Shown here: one piece after another, positions 1 through 9,530 of the stretch
Position numbering within the stretch: the stretch's first letter is position 1
Layout: each line of letters starts with the position of its first letter
Origin: Sphingobacterium sp.
Lineage (GTDB): Bacteria > Bacteroidota > Bacteroidia > Sphingobacteriales > Sphingobacteriaceae
Assembly: GCA_031277685.1 (NCBI GenBank)
Contig: JAITLV010000126.1
Span: forward strand, 1-64,000
DNA length: 64,000 nt
Direction of reading: 5' to 3'
Notes under the pieces: generated by a model
Database searches by the model: none
The model's input: only the letters and a program-made list of their open reading frames with translations
Told to the model about the DNA's origin: nothing
Made by a program: the position numbers and the translations under genes

Positions 1-162
1 ATTATTCACTCCTCCAGCAACAAAAGATAGAAATATGTGGATACTTTGTATATATCGAATTTAAGACTGTAGATGGTTTATCTACACACTTTGGTAGGCA
101 TTTTGAACAATAGATTGGAAATTTGAACCAAGCAAGATCGTATTTATCAAAACAGTAGTATC

Positions 163-489
163 ATGATATCTAAAGTTCAATCTATTTTAAGTTATATCGG
201 CATTTTATGGCTGCTGGCTTTTTTCGCAGGTAAAGAACAGGGAGATGATTTTAGTCGTTATAATCTCAAACAAGGACTTGGTCTATGGATCGCCGCCACC
301 CTTTTAAATCTAGCCGGAGGTTTGGTCATTTACCTAATCCTCACACTGGATATCCCTGTCGGAAAGTTGAGTCTCTTGGTTTTTATCATTATGATCATTG
401 GCATTATTAACACGGCCAATGAAGTGAAAAAACCTTTGCTCCTAGTCGATGAAATAATTGAGGATAAATTTGATTTTATTGACAAATAA
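163..489 (+). CDS. Small membrane protein, DUF4870/Tic20-like
   Basis: This 108-aa protein has an N-terminal hydrophobic helix (about residues 7-22), the segment SRYNLKQGLGLWI, and two further helices (about 40-60 and 68-83). A conserved polar 'N-x-K-Q' just before a helix is typical of DUF4870/Tic20-like small membrane proteins (usually 100-130 aa), whose function is unknown. The ATG is followed 8 bp after the stop by a TPM-domain gene on the same strand, so the two are probably co-transcribed. Family placement rests on hydropathy pattern and the YNLKQ motif only. Confidence 0.7.
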   Translation: MISKVQSILSYIGILWLLAFFAGKEQGDDFSRYNLKQGLGLWIAATLLNLAGGLVIYLILTLDIPVGKLSLLVFIIMIIGIINTANEVKKPLLLVDEIIEDKFDFIDK

Positions 490-497
490 CTCTTCCA

Positions 498-1772
498 ATG
501 AGATATCTAACTATACTATTTCTATTCTTTTGGGGTTCATTGGATCTTCAGGCTCAACAATCGTCCGAAAAAAGAAAGTATATAGTTGAGCGCCAACGTG
601 TTTTTGACAACGAAAAAATATTTAAAGAACATGAAATCCGAACATTTGAAAAGACCATAGCCGATGGCTGGACGAAGGGCATTGTTGATATTGCCATCAT
701 AACCGTCAACGATAAAGAAACCAACAGAGATAATTTTGATCAATATGTGCGGGATAAACTTCTCGCTTATGCTCCAGGTATGCCCGATAAAAACAATGGT
801 ATTGTCATCGTTATATCTAAATCCCTGCGCAAAATGAGAATCCAGAACGGATATGGTCCCGGCTACGTGTTGAGTCATGATCTGGCAAAAAAACTGATTG
901 AAGAAGACTTCATTCCGCAATTCAAACAGGGAAATTATTTTGAAGGAACGAGCAACGGGGTCAAATCTGTAATCAGGGCGGTGGAAAAAGCGATGCGCGA
1001 ACTGGATTTTGAAAATGTATCTTCCATCTTTAGCCCCGATATGTTTAAAAAAATCAGGGAATTTGTACAGTCAAACGGCGATTCCAAATCTCTCCGTGAT
1101 ACCGTTGGAAGTTTTCTATCCTATAGATTCGCGCTTGCGGATATCTTTTTGGGTCCCGCAAAGAAAAATGCCTTCGTCTCTAACGCAAATGGGGAAAAGG
1201 ATTATTATGAAATGATTATCCGAGACTATAAAGGGGGCCAATACCAATTTGTCTATTTTGATAGAGGAGTCCAAGGTGATCGTTTAAAACATAAGAGCAT
1301 GCGGGATGAAAGCGTATACTGGTGGCATTCTGCGGAAAAATTCATTTCCCATGATGTCTGGCCCATACTGGACCAAATAGAAGATGAAATGTTACAGAAG
1401 ACGGCAACAGCAGGTTCAAAACAATTCAATGCATATCGGTGGGTACTCAGGCAGGAATTTAACGCGCATGAAAAAAGCGATATCGATACCGAAGAAAACC
1501 CGATGATGGCTTTTGAAGGAAATAATCTTCTGATGGATGGTAAAGTTGCCGGGACATTTAAAAAAGATAGTAACAAACAGATCTTAACATTGAATTTGGG
1601 CACAGAGCATATTCCTGCATTCGCTATTTATCCAATAGAAGGCAATTATTACTATCGCTATATTTTTAACATGGAAAAACGCAAGCTGTATCTAATACCA
1701 CTCGATGAAAATGAAGAAAATGAAATGATTAACATAGAAGGCAATACGCTATTGTTTGAAATGACGCAATAA
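498..1772 (+). CDS. Secreted TPM-domain protein
   Basis: The 424-aa product has a signal peptide (about residues 1-19, ending LQAQQ). A TPM domain (YgcG/Psb32 family) spans about residues 30-170 and includes GIVDIAIITV, PDKNNGIVIVIS and RIQNGYGPGYVL. TPM domains are extracytoplasmic folds, with acid phosphatase activity shown for the plant thylakoid member. The rest (about 180-424) has no domain I recognise and lacks the C-terminal membrane helix and Gly-rich tail seen in many YgcG proteins. The signal peptide suggests a periplasmic location. It follows the DUF4870-like gene after 8 bp. Confidence 0.75.
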   Translation: MRYLTILFLFFWGSLDLQAQQSSEKRKYIVERQRVFDNEKIFKEHEIRTFEKTIADGWTKGIVDIAIITVNDKETNRDNFDQYVRDKLLAYAPGMPDKNNGIVIVISKSLRKMRIQNGYGPGYVLSHDLAKKLIEEDFIPQFKQGNYFEGTSNGVKSVIRAVEKAMRELDFENVSSIFSPDMFKKIREFVQSNGDSKSLRDTVGSFLSYRFALADIFLGPAKKNAFVSNANGEKDYYEMIIRDYKGGQYQFVYFDRGVQGDRLKHKSMRDESVYWWHSAEKFISHDVWPILDQIEDEMLQKTATAGSKQFNAYRWVLRQEFNAHEKSDIDTEENPMMAFEGNNLLMDGKVAGTFKKDSNKQILTLNLGTEHIPAFAIYPIEGNYYYRYIFNMEKRKLYLIPLDENEENEMINIEGNTLLFEMTQ

Positions 1773-1954
1773 AATAAATGAAAATGGCAACCAGTATACA
1801 TGACATCCTGCTTCTTGTGGGGAAGCGATATTTTATTGGCCCTGTCGTTCCCTAGGCTGCTGATCAAAGGGAGTATTTTTTATTCGGAGGTGGAATCATA
1901 TAATCAAATCAGTAGGTCAGAACAAAGTACATTATTTATTAAAACCATTATATT

Positions 1955-3058
1955 ATGTTTTTTGCATTAGATAAAAACAATAGGAGACTATTTTTTAAAC
2001 ATCCCCTTCTTGGTTCGTTCCTTTATATTATCATGAGTTTGATGCTCTTACAAAGCTGCAAAAAAGATGATGATAAGAAGTTGTCAGAGCCCAATTTTAC
2101 ACCTCAGTTTTTATATGCTGGGTACAGCTATGGTAGTAATGATTTTAAAACAAACAACCGACGTGCTATCGTTATTGTTAATGATTCCATCATAAAACTA
2201 TCACCCAATATTCGCGCAGAGGCGCAGGCCGTATATGGTAAAGGAAAAGATGTTTTTGTAGCGGGCTGTCGGCTTTACGGTGCAGAAAACAGGCGTATAG
2301 TCTCCTGGAAAAACGGTTCTATCCGTCATTTGTCAGATGCTCAAGCTTACAACAATGCCACCGCCATCTATGAAGATCAAGGAAAAGTATATGTCGCGGG
2401 TACTTCGTATGAAACTCTTCTCAATAGAGTTGGACCTTTTCAATCCCTGTGGGTGGATGGTGAACGTAGGGTCAGGCAGGGTATGTTGGATTTTTCAAGT
2501 ATAAATGCAATAACTACGTATAAGGGAAATTATTTTTTAGCAGGTAAATTTGCGCAGGCTGCCTCAATTTGGCACAATAATACAACACGCACAATTCGCA
2601 AGGCGGCATCCAATGCAGCTTATATCCATGCTACGGAAGCCGATACCATCGTATTGGGATATGGTCCTAAAAATTCCTCTGTGGACGAATTGATCGTTTG
2701 GAAGAACAGCAAAATTATATTTTCATATCCTTTGCAGGAAAGAATACAGCATGTATTTGCTTATATGGAAGGCAAAGATTACTATTTTGTAACAACTTCA
2801 GCGACGAAAGCAGGCAATTTCAACGCAAAGGTATATAAAAACAGGACACTATTGTATCAACTGGCACCTGATAAAATCTGTAAACCGGTGGGCATTCAGG
2901 TCTTCCAAGGTAATGTCTATGTGCTGAGCAATATCTTGGATAAAGGCAGATCAACGCCCACACTCTGGAAAAATGGGAAAGCGCAGACTTTATATTCAGC
3001 GGATAAAAACATTTATCTAAATCATTTCTATATTTCGGAGATTGAAACGGGAGCGTAA
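1955..3058 (+). CDS. Lipoprotein with beta-propeller-like repeats
   Basis: The 367-aa protein has a hydrophobic stretch ending in LLQSC near residue 35, which fits a lipobox, followed by KKDDDKK, a typical surface-lipoprotein linker. The long N-terminal extension means Met-27 (MSLMLL) could be the true start. The body carries about six irregular repeats built around 'SWKNGSIRHL', 'LWVDGERR', 'IWHNNTTRTI', 'VWKNSKI' and 'TLWKNGKAQTL', alternating with 'VYVAGTS'-like strands. This suggests a propeller of unknown ligand. No enzyme motif is visible. The 182 bp before it contains only a weak 56-codon frame. Confidence 0.7.
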   Translation: MFFALDKNNRRLFFKHPLLGSFLYIIMSLMLLQSCKKDDDKKLSEPNFTPQFLYAGYSYGSNDFKTNNRRAIVIVNDSIIKLSPNIRAEAQAVYGKGKDVFVAGCRLYGAENRRIVSWKNGSIRHLSDAQAYNNATAIYEDQGKVYVAGTSYETLLNRVGPFQSLWVDGERRVRQGMLDFSSINAITTYKGNYFLAGKFAQAASIWHNNTTRTIRKAASNAAYIHATEADTIVLGYGPKNSSVDELIVWKNSKIIFSYPLQERIQHVFAYMEGKDYYFVTTSATKAGNFNAKVYKNRTLLYQLAPDKICKPVGIQVFQGNVYVLSNILDKGRSTPTLWKNGKAQTLYSADKNIYLNHFYISEIETGA

Positions 3059-3171
3059 ACATCTTAAGTATGATAACAAAATATACCAAGAGAGATTTTT
3101 GATTTGATAATTCGAGCTTTTACCTTATCAGGCAGTATATAAATGAATAGATGTAAGAATATTTTTTTCAG

Positions 3172-3179
3172 TAAGTTTG
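3172..3179 (+). promoter_or_regulatory. Candidate -7 box (TAAGTTTG)
   Basis: This octamer matches the Bacteroidota -7 consensus TAnnTTTG 19 nt before the ATG of the VCBS-repeat gene. No clear TTTG -33 box is present at the usual distance, so support is partial. Confidence 0.35.
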
Positions 3180-3198
3180 GAAACCAATTCGTATACAT

Positions 3199-4308
3199 AT
3201 GAAAAAGCTACTCGTACTGAATATATTAATCCTTACATGTTATTATGGTATTTGTCAAACGATCAGTTTCGTAAATGGAGACGGATCACTATCTATTGGT
3301 ACGCAATCAAACAGAACAGCGTGGATCACATTAGCAGACATTGACAATGACGGAGACCTTGATGCATTGATTGCAAATGGGAGGCACTGGGCAGAACAGA
3401 GCTACATCTTTTTCAACGACGGAAGCGGCAATTTTAAATCTGGCCGACCGTTAGATCAATTGCTTCAAGCTTCGTATTGCATCAAAGCAGGTGATCTAAA
3501 CGGTGACGGATATTTAGATATTGTCTTGATAAACGATAAAATTCCAAACAGAATTTATTTCGGAGATTCGACAATGTCATTTAGAAAGTATCAGGAATTT
3601 GGAAAAGCATCTCCATCGAGGCATGTGGAAATAATTGATATTAATCAAGATGGTCATCTTGATTTAGTTGTATCGAATAGGAAAGCTCGAAATGAAATAT
3701 GGATCAATGATGGAAAGGCTTCATTTACCGAATGTTTTTATTTTGGAGATGACGAATCAGAAACGATACAGACTGTGGCCGTAGACTTTAATAAGGATGG
3801 ATTTGTAGATTTGGTTACCGCTGAACGAGGGAGCAAGAATAAAATATTTATAAATAATGGTCGGCATTTTTTTAATAAAGTGAAAGACTTTGGTGATGAT
3901 GAAATCGAATGCCGTTCCATAGCCATTACAGATATTAACAAAGATGGTTTTTTGGATATAATAGTAGGCTATTTAGATACTGCAAATCGAATCTATTATG
4001 GACATAAAAATTTGAAATATGAAAATTTTAAAGAGTTTGGAGATTCGACATCAACAAGTTCAATTGCAGTGGGCGATGTGAACCAAGATGGTATTATGGA
4101 TATCATTGAAGGGAATGTTGAATCTGTAAATCGAGTTTTCATGGGTAAGGTAAATGGCACATTCGAAATAAAAAATCTTCGAGAAGATTTAAAGGACGAT
4201 ACTTATCATGTTGAACTTGGTGATTTAAACAATGATGGCCTGTTAGATATTATCGAAGCTAATTCCGATGCATGGAATCTTTACTCCTTCACAATTCGCA
4301 AAAAATAA
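3199..4308 (+). CDS. Secreted FG-GAP/VCBS-repeat protein
   Basis: The 369-aa product has a signal peptide (about residues 1-19, cleaved near GICQ). About seven repeats of roughly 45 residues follow, each holding a calcium-loop-like motif: DIDNDGDLD, DLNGDGYLD, DINQDGHLD, DFNKDGFVD, DINKDGFLD, DVNQDGIMD and DLNNDGLLD. These DxDxDGxxD loops define the integrin-like FG-GAP/VCBS beta-propeller family, here a single seven-bladed propeller with no added catalytic domain. A secreted binding or adhesion role is likely, but the ligand is unknown. A strong hairpin terminator follows 40 bp after the stop. Confidence 0.85.
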   Translation: MKKLLVLNILILTCYYGICQTISFVNGDGSLSIGTQSNRTAWITLADIDNDGDLDALIANGRHWAEQSYIFFNDGSGNFKSGRPLDQLLQASYCIKAGDLNGDGYLDIVLINDKIPNRIYFGDSTMSFRKYQEFGKASPSRHVEIIDINQDGHLDLVVSNRKARNEIWINDGKASFTECFYFGDDESETIQTVAVDFNKDGFVDLVTAERGSKNKIFINNGRHFFNKVKDFGDDEIECRSIAITDINKDGFLDIIVGYLDTANRIYYGHKNLKYENFKEFGDSTSTSSIAVGDVNQDGIMDIIEGNVESVNRVFMGKVNGTFEIKNLREDLKDDTYHVELGDLNNDGLLDIIEANSDAWNLYSFTIRKK

Positions 4309-4348
4309 TTATTATCATCTATTCAGTCGTTTAAAATGGAGATATCTG

Positions 4349-4388
4349 TAAAGAGCTTCCTTCTGTTTAACCGAAAGGAAGCTCTTTA
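4349..4388. terminator. Hairpin terminator between convergent genes
   Basis: A perfect 14-bp inverted repeat (4349-4362 with 4375-4388, 12-nt loop) is followed on the plus strand by TTTAATTTT. It lies between the convergent VCBS-repeat gene and the thioredoxin gene that ends the SusCD operon. The T-run favours termination of plus-strand transcription. Confidence 0.75.
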
Positions 4389-4437
4389 TTTAATTTTCTG
4401 TCAGATGGATATAAGCCAGAAACTGGCTATTGACAGG

Positions 4438-5553
4438 TTATTTCAAAAGACTTTGTACTTTATTGAAAAGTGTTTCGCCACGCAGGTTTGTTGCTACAAT
4501 CTTCCCTTGGCTGTCAATCAGCACATTTTGGGGAATAGCCCGAACACCATAGAGTGCCGCCGCAGGCTCTTTCCAGCCTTTGAGGCTTGAGACATGGTAC
4601 CAGGGCATCCCATCCTTGCTAATCGCCTCCGTCCATCGTGTCTTGTCATCGTCGAGCGAAACACTCAGCACTGTAAATCCTTGCTTTTTAAAGGCCTCAT
4701 AGGTATCCACAACATGCGGATTTTCCTTTCGACAAGGTCCACACCAGCTGGCCCAAAAGTCAAGCAATGTATACTTGTTTTTAACGATCACCTCTTTCAG
4801 ACTCAGCTCCTGGCCTTCTGGTGTGGTAGATACAAAATCTTTATAAAGCTGCCCTGTCAGGACACCTTTGGCCGCCGACAGACGGTCGCCAAGTTGCTTG
4901 CCCAAGGCACTATTTTTCACTTCAGTGCTAAGTTTGTCGTAATAAGGATAGGTTGTCTCATAATTAACATTGCCACCTGCTACTCGATCCAAATGGTATA
5001 AGGAAACATAGGATCCAGGATTTTCTTCAACAAACTGATGAATTGTTTCCCGCTTAAACCGCGTGTATTGGTCCAAGCCCGCGAGAAGCTCGGTAACATA
5101 AGCTTTTTTTTCATCGCCCTCAGGCATATTTTTAAAACGCACAAATCCATCAATCACTTTCCGGTCGGCAGGCCTTAATTTCTGGGCCAGCTTTTCGTGT
5201 GCTTCAGTTAATGCTGTACCATATATTCGCGCATAACTCAACGAATCTTTTGTTTCGACATGGACTGTCCCCGCCGCAAGAAAAAGATCGATACGATCAC
5301 CGGATTCGATATTGTCCATGGATAAATGACCTAGGGTGGGATCGGTCAATTGGCCACGTAGGACAAAGGTAGCACCTGTTACAAGCACACTATCGACGAC
5401 TTTTGTCGTGTCGCGTTGATAATATAGTTTGACATACTTTCCATTGTTGGCTTTCCCTATTTTTCCTTTAACTATAAACTGACTACTTTGTGAGAATGCG
5501 GAATAGGCTCCTAATAGCAGGGCAACTGTTGTAATGATTTTTCTTATTTTCAT
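4438..5553 (-). CDS. TlpA-like periplasmic thiol-disulfide protein
   Basis: The 371-aa protein has a signal peptide (about residues 1-21) and an N-terminal DUF4369-like beta domain (about 25-125) with FIVKGKI and YYQRDTTKVVDS. A C-terminal AhpC/TSA-Redoxin thioredoxin fold (about 240-371) carries FWASWCGPC, with redox cysteines at 271 and 274, and the cis-Pro region AIPQNVLI. This two-domain layout is standard for Bacteroidota TlpA-like oxidoreductases that keep periplasmic or exported thiols reduced. It is the last gene of the SusCD locus, 23 bp after the PKD-like gene. That position suggests it serves an envelope component or thiol-bearing substrate of this system. Specificity is unknown. 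Confidence 0.85.
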   Translation of the reverse strand: MKIRKIITTVALLLGAYSAFSQSSQFIVKGKIGKANNGKYVKLYYQRDTTKVVDSVLVTGATFVLRGQLTDPTLGHLSMDNIESGDRIDLFLAAGTVHVETKDSLSYARIYGTALTEAHEKLAQKLRPADRKVIDGFVRFKNMPEGDEKKAYVTELLAGLDQYTRFKRETIHQFVEENPGSYVSLYHLDRVAGGNVNYETTYPYYDKLSTEVKNSALGKQLGDRLSAAKGVLTGQLYKDFVSTTPEGQELSLKEVIVKNKYTLLDFWASWCGPCRKENPHVVDTYEAFKKQGFTVLSVSLDDDKTRWTEAISKDGMPWYHVSSLKGWKEPAAALYGVRAIPQNVLIDSQGKIVATNLRGETLFNKVQSLLK

Positions 5554-5576
5554 TTTTCTTGATATATAAATAGTTT

Positions 5577-7118
5577 TTAATTGACTGCACGCCAGTTAAT
5601 CGATTGTATTTTGATGAGGTCCGTCCAAGTGCTATTGTCCTGCAACTGCAATTCAACGATATTTGGATTATTGCCCACTTTAAATCGACGAAGAAGGCCC
5701 TTTTGATCCTTATAGCTGGCGATATAGAGACTATTGGTCAAATGGTCGATCTGGGTATCAAACTTGATCATGGTAATCGCATCTGTTCCCAGTTCTGGAA
5801 AAGTATAAATCTTTTCAAAACCGGGATTATAATCATAAGCATAGAGTTTGCTCCCCACAAAATAGCATATGATACTGCGATTTGATGAAAAGGCATATCC
5901 TTCTGCTTTATCAAAATCCGTAGCAATGGATTTGATGGTATAAGCATCCCGTTTTGCCGGATTAGTTCCATTTGCATAAAACTTGTAAATATGGTAACTA
6001 TTATCTTTGTCTTTCATCAAGGCAAATGAATTACCATTATTGGAGCCTCCATCAGTGTTCCGGGTATTTTCAGCATAGACCAGTGTACGGCCCACGGGCT
6101 GATTCCAGGGGAATGCTTCGCCATCTTTATCTGCAAGTACCGTTGAGGTCGTAGACAATCCGATACCGGTATAATTCAGGAAACGCTGATAACGGGTGTC
6201 ATACCACATGACATTGTTCATGCCATTGATAGGGTATAGTAAATAGGGGGCAGCGGGAATCAGTTCGTCCGGGTCCGCCGCTAACCTATTCACAGGATTG
6301 TTGTAAAAGTCACCCGCCATCAACAGGGGTACGTTTGCAAAAATATCGCCGCGCTGGGTTACCAAAGCACGATAGAGTGTACTACCTATATCACCGGTAG
6401 CGGTGCGTATCTGCGGTGCAATAACGACGGGATTTAGCGTTTTGGGATCGATAATATCTGACATAAACACGTAACGTCCCAGATGATTGTCTAACGTCGC
6501 AGTCATGGAAGCTCGGTCTAAAAAGTATGTCCCTTCACGGGTCATCGCCCACAATCTGGCATATGCACTCGACCCCCCGGTATGTACCATCCCCAATGGT
6601 CCACGAAGACGAGGTAAACCTGATCCGGATAGCATGTGCCTGACATGAACGGTATCGCTCTGCATAGATAGCATTTCTGCCTCAGCATAGCCTTCAGGAT
6701 CCTCCCCCATGATTAAAAGTCCCCTGGAATAAGGCGATACGACCTTGAGCTTGACATTGCTGGCCCAGGAGACACCGGTCTTTTTGTCAAGAACCCGATA
6801 AAAAATAGCATATTCCCCTGGAGCTAAGCGAACTGGATAACTGATATCTTTTGCTCTGCTGAGGGTATCAAAAACTTTATTGTCAATTCTGAGAATCCAA
6901 TTATAATTATAACGGGTGAGATCATTGCCGTCCATAGAAGCGGCAATGTTAGGGTTTATACTTAAGGTATCAAGTCCCGTCCGTAAAGTATATTCTTCGT
7001 TTATATCTTTGATTGTCAATTCGTTTATTTCCTGATAATCGTAATTACCAAGGTCTTTGCTGCAGGCTCCTAGGATAAATAGGAAGACTGCGCCTATGAT
7101 TAACTGATAGGTTTTCAT
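5577..7118 (-). CDS. PKD-like family lipoprotein of SusCD locus
   Basis: The 513-aa lipoprotein has an N-terminal hydrophobic stretch and lipobox LGAC (Cys about residue 19), then SKDLGNYDYQEINE. Two Ig/PKD-like beta segments lie at about 30-125, and a longer beta-rich C-terminal region follows with repeated 'YLLYPINGM', 'ALMKDKDNSYHIYKF' and 'LYAYDYNPGFEKIYTF'. The N-terminal signature matches the PKD-like lipoproteins found directly after SusD and DUF4843 genes in Sphingobacteriales. A surface glycan- or peptide-binding role next to the SusCD transporter is inferred from the family and position. It lies 52 bp after the DUF4843 gene. Confidence 0.75.
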   Translation of the reverse strand: MKTYQLIIGAVFLFILGACSKDLGNYDYQEINELTIKDINEEYTLRTGLDTLSINPNIAASMDGNDLTRYNYNWILRIDNKVFDTLSRAKDISYPVRLAPGEYAIFYRVLDKKTGVSWASNVKLKVVSPYSRGLLIMGEDPEGYAEAEMLSMQSDTVHVRHMLSGSGLPRLRGPLGMVHTGGSSAYARLWAMTREGTYFLDRASMTATLDNHLGRYVFMSDIIDPKTLNPVVIAPQIRTATGDIGSTLYRALVTQRGDIFANVPLLMAGDFYNNPVNRLAADPDELIPAAPYLLYPINGMNNVMWYDTRYQRFLNYTGIGLSTTSTVLADKDGEAFPWNQPVGRTLVYAENTRNTDGGSNNGNSFALMKDKDNSYHIYKFYANGTNPAKRDAYTIKSIATDFDKAEGYAFSSNRSIICYFVGSKLYAYDYNPGFEKIYTFPELGTDAITMIKFDTQIDHLTNSLYIASYKDQKGLLRRFKVGNNPNIVELQLQDNSTWTDLIKIQSINWRAVN

Positions 7119-7170
7119 TTCAATATAACTTGTTTATTCCTACTGATTTCGCTCTTCTTTTGATTTTATC

Positions 7171-8025
7171 TTATCCGCCCGGAACCCACGGAACGCCCAG
7201 ATATGAGGTCCAGGGTACTGTGCCCATCCACATCAACCGGCCATCATCTTCGAGGACAGGTTTTCCTTCATTATAGCGGTTAACCAGAATTTTTGTCGCA
7301 TCGCTAGCGATAAGCATCATCCTGGCCATTGGCATAGTCTCCGCGGCGCCAAAGTCTTCATATTTGAGTCCTAAATATTCCGCTAAAAACTCCATTTTAC
7401 GCCTGGAGAAAACGCCGAACAATCCTGACTCCCTATTTCCGGGCTGCAATGAACCGGACCAGACAGCGGGCTGTACCATCACATCATTGATATGCAAAGA
7501 ATGCAGGGTAGCATCAAATTGTGGCACCACAGTACCTGAATTTAATGAAGGGATAGAATGCCATTCGGGAAAGGAAAGCGCAAAGTCTTTGGTGGCTACA
7601 AGTTTTAAGCCCAGGGTTACGGGTTTTTCTTCGAGATCGGCTGTGCGCTTAAGCCGCACATTGACTTGCGCCGAAACAGCACCGGCGGGCAGAATATATT
7701 GATCCTTCAAAGCCTCGTAATGCTGTCCCAAAATCGCGTTAGTGGAGTCTGGATTGACCTCAACCCGATAAATCCGGTCATAAGTCTTGCTAGGACCTGT
7801 GATCATGACCTGAACCGGAAAATCAATTTCATCGGTACTCATGCGTACAAAGTCTATATCGGTAAAGGGCTGATAAGGCCATAGATTTGGAAGATACTCA
7901 TTTGTACCATGACGCATCGCGAAATAGACGCCTTCCTCACCTTCATAGGACATGATTTCTTTTTTGCAGGCCGTAAATAGTACAAACAGCTGAAAAAACA
8001 TGATATAAAAAGTTGTTCTTTTCAT
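7171..8025 (-). CDS. DUF4843 lipoprotein
   Basis: The 284-aa protein has a lipoprotein signal with lipobox LFTAC (Cys about residue 20) followed by KKEIMSYEGEEGVYF, a recognisable DUF4843 start. Its middle contains FPVQVMITGP, ILPAGAVSAQVNVRLKRT and VTLGLKLVA, Ig-like strands typical of the family. DUF4843 proteins are accessory surface lipoproteins encoded next to SusD. This gene starts 14 bp after the SusD stop. No catalytic residues are evident, and a substrate-capture role is inferred from context. Confidence 0.8.
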   Translation of the reverse strand: MKRTTFYIMFFQLFVLFTACKKEIMSYEGEEGVYFAMRHGTNEYLPNLWPYQPFTDIDFVRMSTDEIDFPVQVMITGPSKTYDRIYRVEVNPDSTNAILGQHYEALKDQYILPAGAVSAQVNVRLKRTADLEEKPVTLGLKLVATKDFALSFPEWHSIPSLNSGTVVPQFDATLHSLHINDVMVQPAVWSGSLQPGNRESGLFGVFSRRKMEFLAEYLGLKYEDFGAAETMPMARMMLIASDATKILVNRYNEGKPVLEDDGRLMWMGTVPWTSYLGVPWVPGG

Positions 8026-8039
8026 AATTGTATACCTAA

Positions 8040-9512
8040 TTAATAACGTTGGGAGGTTTCACTGTCCGGTAGCGGAACAGTGTAATTCGTAAGTACCATG
8101 GTCTTCTCTGGACTGATATTTAGTGTTGAAGAATTGGGTAAAGCCTGCATGGCATTCCTTTTATAATAAAAAAACTGCTGTCCTTCACCCAACATTTCAC
8201 GTCTGAATTCTTTGGTGATTTCGGTTTTCAGTGCCATCTGATCGACGGGTGCAAGCGAGACGCAGTTGCGCGCGGTGCGCAGGCTATTGAAATAGGCCGT
8301 CGCCTTGGCCAGTTCGGGGGAGCATTCTGCCGCAATCAGCAGCACCTCGGACAGTCTGATAAGCGGGATCATATAGCGCCCGGGCCCATCTATCACATCG
8401 GCATATTTCATATTGGTCGTCGCGGTGGTCGTACCATTGGAAGCACTTTGCCAAATCCGACGACGGAAATCATTGTTATCATCATAAATGGCCCTTACGC
8501 GTGTATCGTTAACATCGCCGTTGGAAAAAGAAAGTTTGTTATTTGATTGCAGGCTGACATCAAATAATCTATTGTACATCTCCTTTCTGTTAATATTGTA
8601 TAAGGAGAACATCACTTCGGTCGAAAACATCCGGTCTGGCTTGTCAACACTTACAGCACTTGCAAAGGTGACAAAGGGGAAAGTCATCTTATCAGCCGAT
8701 TGTACTTCGGTCAACAGCTCTTCTGCATATTTTAATGCTGCTGTCCGATTGCCCATCCAAAGGTATGTTCTTGCCAATAAAGCCTTTACAGCATAGTAAT
8801 TGAGCCTATACTGCCGATAATAAAGATCATTCTCCCCTGTCGGGCTACCTTGATTACGCACACCTTCTGTCCGTATCGGATCACTGTCTTGCAGCAATAA
8901 AAGAGCTGCTTCAAGATCCTCAACAACATGCTCGGTAAATTCTTCGGATCCAAGTAATGGTGAGATGTCATAACTGATTTTGTCGATGTAGGGTAATGCT
9001 GGCTTGTCCTTGTTGTCTTCGGAATAGATCGGCCCAAACAACCGGAGCATATCAAGGTGGATCATCGCCCGCAACGCCAGTGTCTCGCCTTTGATGATTC
9101 CATAATAGGGCTGCGGAAGGATCTCACTCGGAGCATTCCCACATTTGTCCAGAATGACGTTGCAATTGGCTATAAGCTCATAGGCTTTTTTCCAAATCTG
9201 CTCGAAGCCAGATTTGACACTCGCTTCTGTATATACAAAGTTGTTATATTTGTCAAATACATGTGTGGAGCCATTGATGTAGTAATGTTGCGCTAGGACA
9301 TCTATAATTCCCGTACTCATATGCTGTCCGTAAAGATCCGTACTAGCCATTTCGACGTAGACGCCGTTGATCGCTTTCATAAAGCCAGCCCGATTGACAA
9401 ACAGCTGTTCCTCTCCCAGCCTGTCGGCAGGCTTGACATCAATCCATTTGCTGCACGAGCTTGCTACAAGGGTGAGACATGAAATCAGGATAATGTACTT
9501 TAGTATTTTCAT
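8040..9512 (-). CDS. SusD/RagB family surface lipoprotein
   Basis: The 490-aa lipoprotein has lipobox VASSC (Cys about residue 20) followed by SKWIDVKPADRLGEEQLF, the classic SusD N-terminus. Helical TPR-like repeats span about 55-250, including EIWKKAYELIANCNVILDK and GETLALRAMIHLDMLRLFGP. The C-terminal half has IPLIRLSEVLLIAAE and FRREMLGEGQQFFYYKR, conserved in the RagB/SusD family. SusD caps the SusC channel and binds the nutrient at the cell surface. The gene lies 18 bp downstream of susC, so the pair is co-transcribed. The substrate cannot be deduced. The product ends rather early (ETSQRY) but near normal length. Confidence 0.92.
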   Translation of the reverse strand: MKILKYIILISCLTLVASSCSKWIDVKPADRLGEEQLFVNRAGFMKAINGVYVEMASTDLYGQHMSTGIIDVLAQHYYINGSTHVFDKYNNFVYTEASVKSGFEQIWKKAYELIANCNVILDKCGNAPSEILPQPYYGIIKGETLALRAMIHLDMLRLFGPIYSEDNKDKPALPYIDKISYDISPLLGSEEFTEHVVEDLEAALLLLQDSDPIRTEGVRNQGSPTGENDLYYRQYRLNYYAVKALLARTYLWMGNRTAALKYAEELLTEVQSADKMTFPFVTFASAVSVDKPDRMFSTEVMFSLYNINRKEMYNRLFDVSLQSNNKLSFSNGDVNDTRVRAIYDDNNDFRRRIWQSASNGTTTATTNMKYADVIDGPGRYMIPLIRLSEVLLIAAECSPELAKATAYFNSLRTARNCVSLAPVDQMALKTEITKEFRREMLGEGQQFFYYKRNAMQALPNSSTLNISPEKTMVLTNYTVPLPDSETSQRY

Positions 9513-9530
9513 TTTTTAGATCTTTAATTA

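Noticed and set aside
1800..1970. 56-codon plus-strand frame between TPM and lipoprotein genes
   Set aside because: It overlaps the lipoprotein start, has no recognisable family and could arise by chance in AT-rich DNA.
4594..5001. 135-codon frame opposite the thioredoxin gene
   Set aside because: It is antisense to a well-supported gene with WCGPC motif, and its composition is that of a shadow frame.
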